From Komagataeibacter melomenusus (GTDB taxonomy: Bacteria > Pseudomonadota > Alphaproteobacteria > Acetobacterales > Acetobacteraceae): DNA of 64,000 nt. The notes under the pieces were generated by a model. The model was not told the origin of the DNA, ran no database searches, and saw only the letters and a program-made list of their open reading frames with translations. The DNA is taken from assembly GCF_013155395.1 (NCBI RefSeq), contig NZ_JABJWC010000003.1:90075-154074 (forward strand), written 5' to 3'. Each line of letters begins with the position of its first letter. The first letter of the stretch is position 1. This document shows positions 46,357 through 54,986 of the stretch, in pieces. Position numbers and translations under genes: made by a program.

Positions 46357-46824
46357 TCAAAGCGGGGTGGCGGACAGGGTTTCAAGGTCGAGCAGGAACT
46401 GCCGGTCGCGCGCGCCTTCATCACCGGGGTAGCTGTCGGGGTCGTAATCCGGGCAGTCGGCAAAATCGATGCGGTGGCAGGGAATGAAAATGGGGATGGG
46501 GTTCTCCGCGCAGGCGCTGAGAATGGTCTCGGGCGATACGCCAGCCTGATGGGCGGCCTCGCGCCAGTTGACCTGCTGGCCTACGGGAATGGTCAGCATG
46601 AACTGCCACGCCGCCTGCTGCTCTGGCGTGCCATAGGGGGCGAGCGGTAGCTGGCACAGCGCGGCCTCGCCATCAAAATAGGCTTCCAGCCAGGAGCGGG
46701 CTTCCGCCAGCAGGGGTGTTTCTTCCTGGTCGCGGCCCCAGCCCCAGTCAAGCGCCACGATCTTCCCATCCTCGGCGGAGACGGTGAGGGGCGCCAATGG
46801 CGAATGCATTGAAAGTTGTGGCAT
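46357..46824 (-). CDS. ogt: Methylated-DNA-protein cysteine methyltransferase
   Basis: A 155-residue suicide repair protein that takes alkyl groups from O6-methylguanine. C116 in PCHR (IPIFIPCHRI) is the acceptor, and the helix-turn-helix before it (VNWREAAHQAGVSPETIL) binds DNA. The region after PCHR (DFADCPDYDPDSYPGDEG) departs from the usual VxxxGxLxGYxGG loop, so activity is not certain. It is divergent from mnmE and precedes the quinone reductase gene. Confidence 0.82.
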   Translation of the reverse strand: MPQLSMHSPLAPLTVSAEDGKIVALDWGWGRDQEETPLLAEARSWLEAYFDGEAALCQLPLAPYGTPEQQAAWQFMLTIPVGQQVNWREAAHQAGVSPETILSACAENPIPIFIPCHRIDFADCPDYDPDSYPGDEGARDRQFLLDLETLSATPL

Positions 46825-46908
46825 GAGTCACCTTGATCAGGACAAAGAGGTGAACGATAACGCCGTTCGCAGCACCGGCAAAATGATGATGACCTGATGG
46901 AGGCAAGA

Positions 46909-48216
46909 ATGCAGGAAAATGATGGTTCGCCCCCGGTCATTTTCGCCCTGGCCAGCGGCCTGTCGCGCGCGGCAATTGCGGTCATGCGCCTGAGCGGGAA
47001 GGGGAGTGGCCGGATTGTGGAAAGCCTGTGCGGCCGCCTGCCTGCGCCCCGCCGGGCCTCGCTGCGCGGGTTGTGGAACCGGCAGGTCCCCACGCCCGTG
47101 CTGCTTGATCGCGCGCTGGTGCTGTGGTTCCCCGGTCCGGACAGCTACACGGGCGAGGATAGTGCGGAACTGCACCTGCATGCAGGCCCCGCCGTGATCA
47201 ATGCCGTGGCCGATACGCTCGTCGCCCTTGGCGCGCGCCCTGCCGAGCCGGGCGAGTTCAGCCGCCGGGCCTTTGGCAACGGGCGCCTTGACCTGATGCA
47301 GGCCGAGGGCATTGCCGACCTGATCGATGCCGAGACCGAGGCCCAGCGGCGGCAGGCGCTGGCCCAGGTTGATGGCGCGCAGAGCCGCCTGTACCATGAA
47401 TGGGCTGACAGGCTGCGCACGTTGCTGGCCCATCAGGAAGCGCTGATCGACTTCCCTGATGAAGAACTGCCGCCTGAAGTGGAGCAGGGCCTGCTCGATG
47501 GCCTGACAGCGCTGCACACCACCATGACCGCCTATCTGCATGAAGGCGAAGGGGCGGAGCGGCTGCGCCGGGGGCTGGTCTTTGCCATTGTGGGCGAGCC
47601 GAATGTGGGCAAGTCCAGCCTGCTCAATGCGCTGGCGGGGCGGGATGCGGCGATCGTATCCGCCCGTGCCGGTACTACGCGCGATGCAATCGAGACCCGT
47701 ATCGTGCTGGGGGATGTGCCGGTAACGCTTGTCGATACCGCCGGATTGCGCGAAACAGAGGACGAGATTGAAGCCGAAGGCGTGCGGCGCTCAATGTTTC
47801 ACGTGAAACAGGCCGATTGCGTGGTGCAGGTCTTTACCGGCAGCACCCTTCCACCCCGGCTGGAAGAAGCTGGCCTGCTGGTGTGCAACAAGATCGACCA
47901 GCAGGCGGCGCCTGAAGGGGCGATTGGCATCAGTGTTCTCACCCATGCGGGCATGGATGTGCTACGGACAGTGCTGGCCGGGAAAGCCCGCGCCCTGACC
48001 GCAGGCCGGGCCAATGCCCCGCTGACCCGCGCGCGCCATCGTGCCGCGATTGAGGAGACAGCGCACCATATCGGGCGCGCGCTTGCGCTGGCGTGGCCGG
48101 AAATGCGGGGCGAGGAAATGCGGCTGGCCATGCGCGCGCTTGGTCGCCTGACGGGTGCCGTGGATGTGGAAGCGCTGCTGGATACCGTGTTTGGCCAGTT
48201 CTGTATTGGCAAGTAG
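46909..48216 (+). CDS. mnmE: tRNA uridine-5-carboxymethylaminomethyl(34) synthesis GTPase
   Basis: A 435-residue protein that with MnmG modifies U34 of some tRNAs. The N-terminal domain binds folate. The G domain has [14 protein letters not shown] (G1), DTAGLRE (G3) and NKID (G4). The C-terminus ends FCIGK with the conserved Cys. The ATG at 46909 is preferred because GGAGG lies 5 nt upstream; an ATG at 46897 is possible. A perfect parS site lies within the gene at residues 296-301. Confidence 0.97.
   Translation: MQENDGSPPVIFALASGLSRAAIAVMRLSGKGSGRIVESLCGRLPAPRRASLRGLWNRQVPTPVLLDRALVLWFPGPDSYTGEDSAELHLHAGPAVINAVADTLVALGARPAEPGEFSRRAFGNGRLDLMQAEGIADLIDAETEAQRRQALAQVDGAQSRLYHEWADRLRTLLAHQEALIDFPDEELPPEVEQGLLDGLTALHTTMTAYLHEGEGAERLRRGLVFAIVGEPNVGKSSLLNALAGRDAAIVSARAGTTRDAIETRIVLGDVPVTLVDTAGLRETEDEIEAEGVRRSMFHVKQADCVVQVFTGSTLPPRLEEAGLLVCNKIDQQAAPEGAIGISVLTHAGMDVLRTVLAGKARALTAGRANAPLTRARHRAAIEETAHHIGRALALAWPEMRGEEMRLAMRALGRLTGAVDVEALLDTVFGQFCIGK
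47795..47810. promoter_or_regulatory. parS centromere site within mnmE
   Basis: TGTTTCACGTGAAACA is a perfect 16-bp palindrome equal to the canonical bacterial parS. It encodes MFHVKQ in mnmE. ParB, encoded 3.7 kb downstream, should nucleate here. Confidence 0.95.
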
Positions 48217-48228
48217 GAGCAAGGGGTG

Positions 48229-50100
48229 ATGGATCGGGCCTATGATGTGATTGTGGTCGGAGGCGGCCATGCGGGGTGCGAAGCTGCCGCCGCTGCCGCA
48301 CGCACGGGTGCGCGCACCCTGCTGCTCACGCACCGGCGCGATACGGTGGGCATCATGTCGTGCAACCCGGCGATTGGTGGCATCGGCAAGGGGCATCTGG
48401 TGCGCGAGATCGATGCGCTGGACGGATTGATGGGTATTGCCGCCGACCGGGCGGGCATTCACTTCAAGCTGCTCAACCGCTCCAAGGGGCCTGCGGTGCA
48501 TGGCCCGCGCGCGCAGGCAGACCGCACGCTATACCGGCAGGCCATACAGGACCTGCTCGAGCAGACCGCTGGGCTGGAGATTGTGGAAGGCGCTGCGGGC
48601 GATCTGTTGCTCGATGCGCAGGGCCGCGTGGGTGGCGTGGTGTGTGAGGATGGCCGGGTGTTTTCCGCCGGTGCCGTGGTGTTGGCCACCGGCACCTTCC
48701 TGCGCGGCACCATCCATGTCGGGCATGACAGCGAACCGGCGGGCAGGGTAGGGGATCGGCCCGCCAATGCGCTGGGTGAACGCCTGGCCGCCCTCGGCCT
48801 GCGCATGGGCCGCCTCAAGACCGGAACGCCCGCCCGCATCGCGCGCGACAGCATCGACTGGGACAGCCTGCCCGAAGACCGGGGCGATGCCGAACCCGAA
48901 CCCTTCAGCCGCATGACGGATTCCATCACCAACCCCATGGTCTCGTGCCGCATCACGGCTACCACGCCGCGCACGCATGAGATCATTCGCGAGAACCTGC
49001 ACCTTTCGGCGCTGTATGGTGGCGCGATCTCTGGCCGGGGGCCGCGCTACTGTCCCTCCATCGAGGACAAGGTGGTGCGGTTCGCGCAAAAGGAGTCTCA
49101 CCAGATCTTTCTCGAACCCGAAGGTCTGCCCGGCAACCCGGATGGCGGGCTGGTCTACCCCAATGGCATTTCCACCAGCCTGCCTGCCCATGTGCAGCTT
49201 GAAATGCTGCAAAGCATTCCGGGGCTGGAAAACTGCCGCATCGTGCGGCCGGGCTACGCGGTGGAATATGACTATGTCGACCCGCGCGAACTCGCCCCCA
49301 CGCTGGAACTCAAAAGCCTGCCCGGCCTGTTCCTTGCAGGCCAGGTCAATGGCACGACGGGTTATGAGGAAGCCGGGGCACAGGGCCTGATCGCGGGCAT
49401 CAACGCCGCCCGGCATGCTGCGGGTGAGGCAGGGGTAACGCTGGAGCGTGGCGATGCCTATATTGGGGTCATGATTGATGACCTGACCACGCAGGGCGTA
49501 TCCGAGCCATACCGCATGTTTACCTCACGCGCAGAATACAGGCTGACCCTGCGGGCTGATAACGCTGACCTGCGGCTTACGCCACGCGGCATGGAATGGG
49601 GGTGTGTGACAGCACCACGCGCCGCGCGGTTCAAGGCGGATCAGGCGGCGATTGACGCGGCTACCCAGCGGGCGGGGCAGGAAACCTATGCGCCGGAGCT
49701 TCTGCGCCGGGCCGGGATCAGTGTCTCGGCAGATGGGCGGGCGCGCTCGCTGCTCGATGTGCTGGCCACTGACGCAACGCCTGCCATGATCGCCACCATC
49801 GCGCCCTGGTTTGCTGGCCTGCCGCCCCGCGTGGCCCGCCATCTGGCCACCGAGGCCCGCTACAGCGGCTACATTACCCGGCAGGATCGCGAGATCCGCC
49901 AGCTTGCTACCGAGGGCCGCATCGCCCTGCCGCCTGACCTTGATTACGCGCAGGTAGGCGGGCTGAGCAGCGAGATGCAGGAACGCCTTGCCCGCGTCCG
50001 GCCCGTAACCTTTGGCGCGGCCCAGCGTATTCCCGGCATTACACCCTCAGCCCTTGTGGCGCTGCTGGCGCATATTCGCCAGCGCCAGGTGGCAGCCTGA
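48229..50100 (+). CDS. mnmG: tRNA uridine-5-carboxymethylaminomethyl(34) synthesis enzyme MnmG
   Basis: A 623-residue FAD enzyme that partners Mnm[15 protein letters not shown] is the FAD-binding motif, [22 protein letters not shown] is the MnmG signature, and [21 protein letters not shown] lies near the active site. The start is ATG 48229, with GGAG upstream; a GTG at 48226 is just ahead. It overlaps rsmG by 1 nt. Confidence 0.98.
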   Translation: MDRAYDVIVVGGGHAGCEAAAAAARTGARTLLLTHRRDTVGIMSCNPAIGGIGKGHLVREIDALDGLMGIAADRAGIHFKLLNRSKGPAVHGPRAQADRTLYRQAIQDLLEQTAGLEIVEGAAGDLLLDAQGRVGGVVCEDGRVFSAGAVVLATGTFLRGTIHVGHDSEPAGRVGDRPANALGERLAALGLRMGRLKTGTPARIARDSIDWDSLPEDRGDAEPEPFSRMTDSITNPMVSCRITATTPRTHEIIRENLHLSALYGGAISGRGPRYCPSIEDKVVRFAQKESHQIFLEPEGLPGNPDGGLVYPNGISTSLPAHVQLEMLQSIPGLENCRIVRPGYAVEYDYVDPRELAPTLELKSLPGLFLAGQVNGTTGYEEAGAQGLIAGINAARHAAGEAGVTLERGDAYIGVMIDDLTTQGVSEPYRMFTSRAEYRLTLRADNADLRLTPRGMEWGCVTAPRAARFKADQAAIDAATQRAGQETYAPELLRRAGISVSADGRARSLLDVLATDATPAMIATIAPWFAGLPPRVARHLATEARYSGYITRQDREIRQLATEGRIALPPDLDYAQVGGLSSEMQERLARVRPVTFGAAQRIPGITPSALVALLAHIRQRQVAA

Positions 50101-50726
50101 TGGCGCGTGATGAAGCCGTGGCGGTGCTGGCCGATGTTTCACGTGAAACACGTGAACGGCTGGAACGGTATGCCGACCTGCTGCTGCGCTGGAATGCGCG
50201 CATCAATCTGGTCTCCCCGCATGACCTGCCGCATCTGTGGTCACGTCATATCGGGGACAGCCTGCAACTTGCCAGCCTGATCCCCCCCGGTGGCGTGGAT
50301 CTGGTTGATATGGGCTCGGGCGGGGGCTTTCCCGGCCTGGTCATTGCGTGCGCGACCGATGCGCACGTGACGCTGATTGAATCCGACCAGCGCAAGGCCG
50401 CCTTCCTGCGCGAGGCGGCGCGGGTGGCGGGGGTGAAGGTGCGGGTGTGCGCGCAGCGGCTGGAAGTGGCCGATGTACCCCCCGCGCAGGTGGTGACGGC
50501 CCGGGCGCTTGCCCCCCTGTCGCGCCTGCTGGAATGGGGCTCGCGGTTCCTGCGGCCCGATGGTGTCTGCCTGTTTCTGAAAGGACGCAACGCAGGGGAA
50601 GAATTGACGATGGCCCGTGCCGATTGGCACATGGCGACAACCCGGATTCCAAGCCGTACCAATACGGATGGTGTGATTCTAGAATTGAGCGATATCAGGC
50701 GTGTCAGAGACCATAACAATGAATGA
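50100..50726 (+). CDS. rsmG: 16S rRNA (guanine(527)-N7)-methyltransferase
   Basis: A 208-residue SAM-dependent enzyme (GidB). [28 protein letters not shown] and the motif [13 protein letters not shown] are diagnostic. The TGATG overlap with mnmG couples translation. The second parS palindrome encodes residues 12-17 (DVSRET), so the DNA site shapes the protein sequence. Confidence 0.97.
   Translation: MARDEAVAVLADVSRETRERLERYADLLLRWNARINLVSPHDLPHLWSRHIGDSLQLASLIPPGGVDLVDMGSGGGFPGLVIACATDAHVTLIESDQRKAAFLREAARVAGVKVRVCAQRLEVADVPPAQVVTARALAPLSRLLEWGSRFLRPDGVCLFLKGRNAGEELTMARADWHMATTRIPSRTNTDGVILELSDIRRVRDHNNE
50135..50150. promoter_or_regulatory. parS centromere site within rsmG
   Basis: A second perfect TGTTTCACGTGAAACA, 2,340 bp from the first and about 570 bp before parA. 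Two exact copies this close are not expected by chance. Confidence 0.95.
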
Positions 50727-51546
50727 TACGGGAAGCCGGTCCGCGTCTTCCCCCCGCATTATCGCGCTGGCCAACCAGAAGGGCGGCGTGGGCAAGACAA
50801 CCACCGCCATCAACGTGGCGGCCGCGCTGGCCACCTCGGGGTTGAAGGTGCTGCTGGTTGATCTCGACCCGCAGGGCAATGCCTCGACCGGCCTCGGCGT
50901 GGGGTATGATGCCCGCAGCAGCGGCACCTATGCCATGCTGGAAGATGGCGCGCGCGCCGCAGGCGTGGTGCAGGCCAGTGCCGTGCCCGGCCTGTCGCTG
51001 ATTGCGGCGGATACCGAACTGGCTGGCGCCGAGCTTGAACTGGTCATGGCGGAAGGGCGGGAATACCGCCTGCGCGAGGCCCTGGCCCAGATCGGCAGCG
51101 ATTATGACGTGGTGCTGATCGACTGCCCGCCCAGCCTTGGCCTGCTTACGCTCAATGCGCTGGTGGCCGCCCAGTCGGTAATCGTGCCGCTGCAATGTGA
51201 GTTCTTTGCGCTTGAGGGCATCAGCCAGCTGGTGCGCACCGTCAATAGCGTAAGCAAGGGGCTCAACCCCGCGCTCAGGCTCGATGGCATCGTGCTGACC
51301 ATGTACGACCGGCGTAACAACCTGTCGGAACTGGTGGCCGATGATGCCCGCAGCTTCTTTGGCGACAGGGTGATGGAAACCCTCATCCCCCGCAATATCC
51401 GCATCTCCGAGGCACAGAGCCATGGCCAGCCGGTCATGAATTACGATCAGCGCTCGTCGGGCAGCCAGGCCTATCAGGCGCTGGCGACCGAACTGGCGCA
51501 GCGTCTTGGCCTGTCATCTGGCCACAAAGGGAAGGCACGCGCGTGA
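50719..51546 (+). CDS. parA: Chromosome partitioning ATPase ParA
   Basis: About 275 residues of a deviant-Walker ATPase that with ParB-parS segregates chromosome origins. The motif is KGGVGKTT (K21 and K26), followed by [13 protein letters not shown] (Walker A') and [12 protein letters not shown]. The start is ambiguous: ATG 50719 overlaps rsmG by 8 nt, and a GTG at 50701 would add six residues. The stop overlaps the parB GTG by 4 nt. Confidence 0.97.
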   Translation: MNDTGSRSASSPRIIALANQKGGVGKTTTAINVAAALATSGLKVLLVDLDPQGNASTGLGVGYDARSSGTYAMLEDGARAAGVVQASAVPGLSLIAADTELAGAELELVMAEGREYRLREALAQIGSDYDVVLIDCPPSLGLLTLNALVAAQSVIVPLQCEFFALEGISQLVRTVNSVSKGLNPALRLDGIVLTMYDRRNNLSELVADDARSFFGDRVMETLIPRNIRISEAQSHGQPVMNYDQRSSGSQAYQALATELAQRLGLSSGHKGKARA

Positions 51547-52442
51547 AAACCAAGAAGGAAGCCGGTCGCCCCCGTCTGGGCCGTGGGCTTGCAGCACTGC
51601 TGGGCGAGCAGGTCAATGCGCTGCCCGCAGCCCCCGCGGTCGAGGGCCGCAAGGCACCCGAAGCCATTTCCAGCCTGCCGGTCGATGTGCTGGAACCCAG
51701 CCCCTTCCAGCCGCGCCAGCAGATGGAACCGGGCGCGCTGGATGAACTGGCCAGTTCCATCCGCGTGCGCGGCATCTTGCAGCCCATTCTGGTCCGGCCC
51801 CATCCGCAGCGTCCGGGCACTTACCAGATCATCGCGGGCGAGCGCCGGTGGCGGGCTTCGCAGATTGCGGGGCTGCATGACGTGCCGGTGCATATCCGCC
51901 CGCTTGATGATGGCGATGCCATGGCCGCAGCGCTGGTGGAAAACCTCCAGCGCGCCGATCTCAACGCCATCGAGGAAGCCGAGGGCCTTCAGCGCCTGCT
52001 TGATGATTACGAACTGACGCAGGATGAACTGGCCAGCGCCATCGGCAAGTCGCGCCCGCATGTGGCCAACATGGTCCGCCTGCTGCAACTGCCGCCACCC
52101 GTGCGCGATGCGGTGCGTCATCAGAGCCTGTCCGCAGGGCATGCGCGCGCCCTGCTGGCGCATCCCGACCCGGTGGCGGCGCTGAAGGTGGTGCTGGCGC
52201 AGGGGCTGAACGTGCGCCAGACCGAGGCCCTGGCCAGGCAGCACGAGCGCAAGGCCGCCACCGCGCGCGAGAAGGGGGAGAAAGCGGCCCGCAACCCCGA
52301 AATCGCTGCCCTCGAGCGCGATCTTGCCACAAGGCTGGGACTGAAAGTGCAGATCAGCTTTGACGGCAAGGGCGGGAGCCTGAAGATCGATTACCGCTCG
52401 CTCGAGCAGTTCGATGGCCTGCTGCGGCTGCTCCAGCGCTAG
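51543..52442 (+). CDS. parB: Chromosome partitioning protein ParB
   Basis: A 299-residue CTPase that loads at parS. The N-terminal [13 protein letters not shown] motif interacts with Par[12 protein letters not shown] is box II, and the helix-turn-helix follows ([20 protein letters not shown]). The C-terminal dimerisation segment is present. GTG start. It is the last gene before the tRNA-Lys hairpins. Confidence 0.97.
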   Translation: MKTKKEAGRPRLGRGLAALLGEQVNALPAAPAVEGRKAPEAISSLPVDVLEPSPFQPRQQMEPGALDELASSIRVRGILQPILVRPHPQRPGTYQIIAGERRWRASQIAGLHDVPVHIRPLDDGDAMAAALVENLQRADLNAIEEAEGLQRLLDDYELTQDELASAIGKSRPHVANMVRLLQLPPPVRDAVRHQSLSAGHARALLAHPDPVAALKVVLAQGLNVRQTEALARQHERKAATAREKGEKAARNPEIAALERDLATRLGLKVQISFDGKGGSLKIDYRSLEQFDGLLRLLQR

Positions 52443-52464
52443 AAAATGTAAAAAAGTTCAAAAA

Positions 52465-52486
52465 ACCCCTTGCCACCCAATGGGGT
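52465..52486 (+). terminator. Hairpin after parB
   Basis: ACCCCTTG (52465-52472) pairs with CAATGGGGT (52478-52486) with one bulged T. No T-tract follows. It lies 22 nt after the parB stop and may end parAB transcripts. Confidence 0.45.
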
Positions 52487-52498
52487 GACTGCTAGAAG
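52470..52498 (+). promoter_or_regulatory. Candidate sigma-70 promoter of the tRNA-Lys gene
   Basis: TTGCCA (52470-52475), a 17-nt spacer and TAGAAG (52493-52498). The -35 matches TTGACA at five of six positions and the -10 matches at four. It lies 27 nt upstream of the tRNA. Confidence 0.45.
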
Positions 52499-52516
52499 CC
52501 CTCTCACCCGAGAGGG
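52499..52516 (+). other. Perfect hairpin just upstream of the tRNA-Lys gene
   Basis: CCCTCTC pairs with GAGAGGG around an ACCC loop, ending 9 nt before the mature tRNA 5' end. It may be part of the tRNA precursor leader. Confidence 0.5.
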
Positions 52517-52525
52517 TAACCCTGT

Positions 52526-52601
<76 letters not shown>

Positions 52602-52625
52602 TAGGGTTTAATAAGATTACAGAGG

Positions 52626-52658
52626 TCCCCATCAAGGCTTTGCCGGTGGGGATTTTTT
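52626..52658 (+). terminator. Rho-independent terminator after tRNA-Lys
   Basis: TCCCCA (52626-52631) pairs with TGGGGA (52647-52652), with further GGC/GCC pairing inside, and six T residues follow. It is 25 nt after the tRNA. Confidence 0.85.
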
Positions 52659-52746
52659 GTATCATGCACGCAGCATGGCACTCTTGCAGCACAGAAGGGG
52701 GGAACAGCATGATGACTCCGTTCCTCCGCCCCGCAGGGTCTGGGTC

Positions 52747-53484
52747 GTGAGCGCGTTGCACGCGCCCCTGATTGGCGTCACGCTGGATAGCGAGCCGCCT
52801 TCCACCACGGGCGGCTATTCCCGCTTTGCGTGGTATGCGCTGCGCCAGAACTACATGGACATGATTTCCGCCTGTGGCGGCCTGCCGGTGGCTTTGGGCC
52901 ATGACGTGGCACAGGCGGCGCAGATGGTGGCGCGGCTCGATGGGCTGGTGGTTACGGGTGGCGCCTTTGACGTGCCGCCCGAGCTGTATGGCGATGAGCC
53001 GCCGCATGCCACCGTGCAGACCAAGCCGCGCCGCACGGCGGCGGAGATAGCGCTGCTCGGGGAAGGGCTGGATTTGGGGCGACCCGTTCTGGGCATCTGT
53101 GGCGGCATGCAACTGCTCGCGGTGCTGCTTGGCGGGCGGCTGGTGCAGCATATTCCTGACACCTATCCCGCAGCCCTGGCGCATGAACAGCCCAACCCGC
53201 GTGATGAAGCCGGGCATGTGGTGCATGTTACCCCCGGCACGCAGCTTGCGCGGCTGGTGGGGTGCGCGACGCTGGAAGTCAATTCATCGCACCACCAGGC
53301 GGTGGCGGATGCCGGGCGCGGAGTCGTCAGCGCCACGGCGCCCGATGGCGTGGTCGAGGCCATTGAGCTTCCCGGCCATCCGTTCTGTATGGGGGTGCAG
53401 TGGCACCCCGAATTTGGCATATCGGCAGGAGACCGTCTTCTGTTCGAAGGGTTGATCGACGCTGCGAGGCAGACAGGAACATGA
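52747..53484 (+). CDS. Class I glutamine amidotransferase, gamma-glutamyl hydrolase type (peptidase C26)
   Basis: About 245 residues from a GTG. C118 in GICGGMQ is the nucleophile and H220-x-E222 in HPEFG completes the triad. LIGVTLDSEPPSTTGGYS and YMDMISACGGLPVALG fit the PuuD/gamma-glutamyl-GABA hydrolase family. No polyamine-pathway genes are adjacent, so the substrate is open. The frame is open further upstream but unconserved. Its stop overlaps the next start by 4 nt. Confidence 0.87.
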   Translation: MSALHAPLIGVTLDSEPPSTTGGYSRFAWYALRQNYMDMISACGGLPVALGHDVAQAAQMVARLDGLVVTGGAFDVPPELYGDEPPHATVQTKPRRTAAEIALLGEGLDLGRPVLGICGGMQLLAVLLGGRLVQHIPDTYPAALAHEQPNPRDEAGHVVHVTPGTQLARLVGCATLEVNSSHHQAVADAGRGVVSATAPDGVVEAIELPGHPFCMGVQWHPEFGISAGDRLLFEGLIDAARQTGT

Positions 53485-54257
53485 CACAGGACCATTCCCC
53501 CCCGGCTCCCTCCGCGCGTGGCGACCGTATTGCCAAATGGCTGGCCCGTTCGGGTGTGTGCAGCAGGCGTGATGCCGAGCGCCTGATTGCCGAGGGCAAG
53601 GTGCAGCTCAACGGCGTGGCGGTCACCCATCCGGCCACTTTTGTCGATGAAGGCGATATCGTTCAGGTTGAACAGAAGGTTGTCGGCGCGCCCGACCGCA
53701 CGCGGCTGTGGCGCTACCACAAGCCCGACGGGCTGGTCACAACCCACCGCGACCCCGAGGATCGCCCCACCGTGTTCGATTCCCTGCCGCCGGGCATGCC
53801 GCGCGTCATCAGCGTGGGCCGCCTTGACCTGAACAGCGAGGGGCTTTTGCTGCTCACCAATGATGGCGCGCTGGCCCGCAGGCTGGAGCTGCCCAGCAAT
53901 GGCTGGATCAGGCGCTACCGTGTGCGGGTGTTCGGCGTGGTTGACGAGCGCGCGCTGGCATCCCTGATCAAAGGGAGCGAGTTCGAGGGCGTGCGCTATG
54001 GCCCGATCGAGGCGCAGCTTGATTCCGTCAAGGGTGACAATGCGTGGCTGACCGTGTCGCTGCGTGAAGGCAAGAACCGCGAGATCCGCAAGGTGATGCA
54101 GGGGCTGAACCTGCATGTCAGCCGCCTGATCCGCACCTCCTACGGGCCGTTCCAGCTTGGTACCCTCAAGCGCGGCGAACTTGAGGAAGTGACCGGCAAG
54201 GTGATCCGTGAGCAGGTTGCGGGCCTTGCGGGCGGCAAGACCCCGCGCGGCGCCTGA
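53481..54257 (+). CDS. rluB: 23S rRNA pseudouridine synthase RluB-like
   Basis: A 258-residue RsuA/RluB-family synthase. The S4 domain comes first (RIAKWLARSGVCSRRDAERLI), then the catalytic D116 in GRLDLNSEGLLLLTNDG. The RluB subtype, which acts at U2605 of 23S rRNA, is inferred from sequence style. It overlaps rsmD by 1 nt and forms a compact RNA-modification set with it. Confidence 0.9.
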   Translation: MTQDHSPPAPSARGDRIAKWLARSGVCSRRDAERLIAEGKVQLNGVAVTHPATFVDEGDIVQVEQKVVGAPDRTRLWRYHKPDGLVTTHRDPEDRPTVFDSLPPGMPRVISVGRLDLNSEGLLLLTNDGALARRLELPSNGWIRRYRVRVFGVVDERALASLIKGSEFEGVRYGPIEAQLDSVKGDNAWLTVSLREGKNREIRKVMQGLNLHVSRLIRTSYGPFQLGTLKRGELEEVTGKVIREQVAGLAGGKTPRGA

Positions 54258-54832
54258 TGCGCATCATCGCGGGTGAGTGCCGGGGCCGCAGCCTGCTGGC
54301 CCCGCCGGGGCAGGTCACGCGGCCCACGGCGGACCGGGTGCGCCAGGCCCTGTTCGATACGCTGGCCCATGCGCCCTGGGCCGGGACAGGCCTGCTGCAC
54401 GGCGCGCATGTGCTCGACGGGTTTGCCGGAACGGGTGCCCTGGGGCTCGAGGCCCTTTCACGCGGGGCGGCATCGGCGCTGTTTGTCGAGCAGAACCGCG
54501 CGGCCCTGCGCTGTCTGCGCGATAATGTGCGCGGCTGCGGCATGCAGGACCGCGCCACGATTCGCGCCTGCGACATGCTGCGCCTGCCACCGCGCGGTGC
54601 CGCCGCACCCGCCGATCTGGTTTTTCTTGATCCGCCTTATAACCACGACCTGCCCGGTCGGGCGCTCGCCGTGCTGGAACGTGGCGGCTGGCTGCACGCC
54701 GGCACCCTCATCGTGGTCGAGACGGCTGCGACCGAAGCGCCCCCCGTGGCCGTGCCGCGCTTGCTGCTCGAGCGGCGGCATGGGGCGGCGTGCCTGTATG
54801 CATGGCGGCATGCGGCGGATGATAACGGGTGA
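54257..54832 (+). CDS. rsmD: 16S rRNA (guanine(966)-N2)-methyltransferase
   Basis: This 191-residue enzyme begins MRIIAGECRGRSLLAPPG, the RsmD start. DGFAGTGALGLEALSRGA binds SAM and FLDPPYN is the N6/N2-amine methyltransferase motif. The start overlaps rluB by one base. Confidence 0.95.
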   Translation: MRIIAGECRGRSLLAPPGQVTRPTADRVRQALFDTLAHAPWAGTGLLHGAHVLDGFAGTGALGLEALSRGAASALFVEQNRAALRCLRDNVRGCGMQDRATIRACDMLRLPPRGAAAPADLVFLDPPYNHDLPGRALAVLERGGWLHAGTLIVVETAATEAPPVAVPRLLLERRHGAACLYAWRHAADDNG

Positions 54833-54986
54833 TTCATCGCCGATTTTATCCTGTCGGCCTTCTTTCTGTCGTGTGGACAGGGTTATAGTTGTTTTGTTTG
54901 GCGGGAATGGCAGGCGCGGCATGCAAGGTCATCTCCCTCGTGCTTTTGGTCCCCGCAGGCGGGCCTTATGATCGGGATATGGATTT

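Noticed and set aside
52442..52525. Replication origin next to parAB
   Set aside because: No cluster of DnaA boxes (TTATCCACA) or A+T-rich unwinding region was found in the window; oriC is probably elsewhere nearby.
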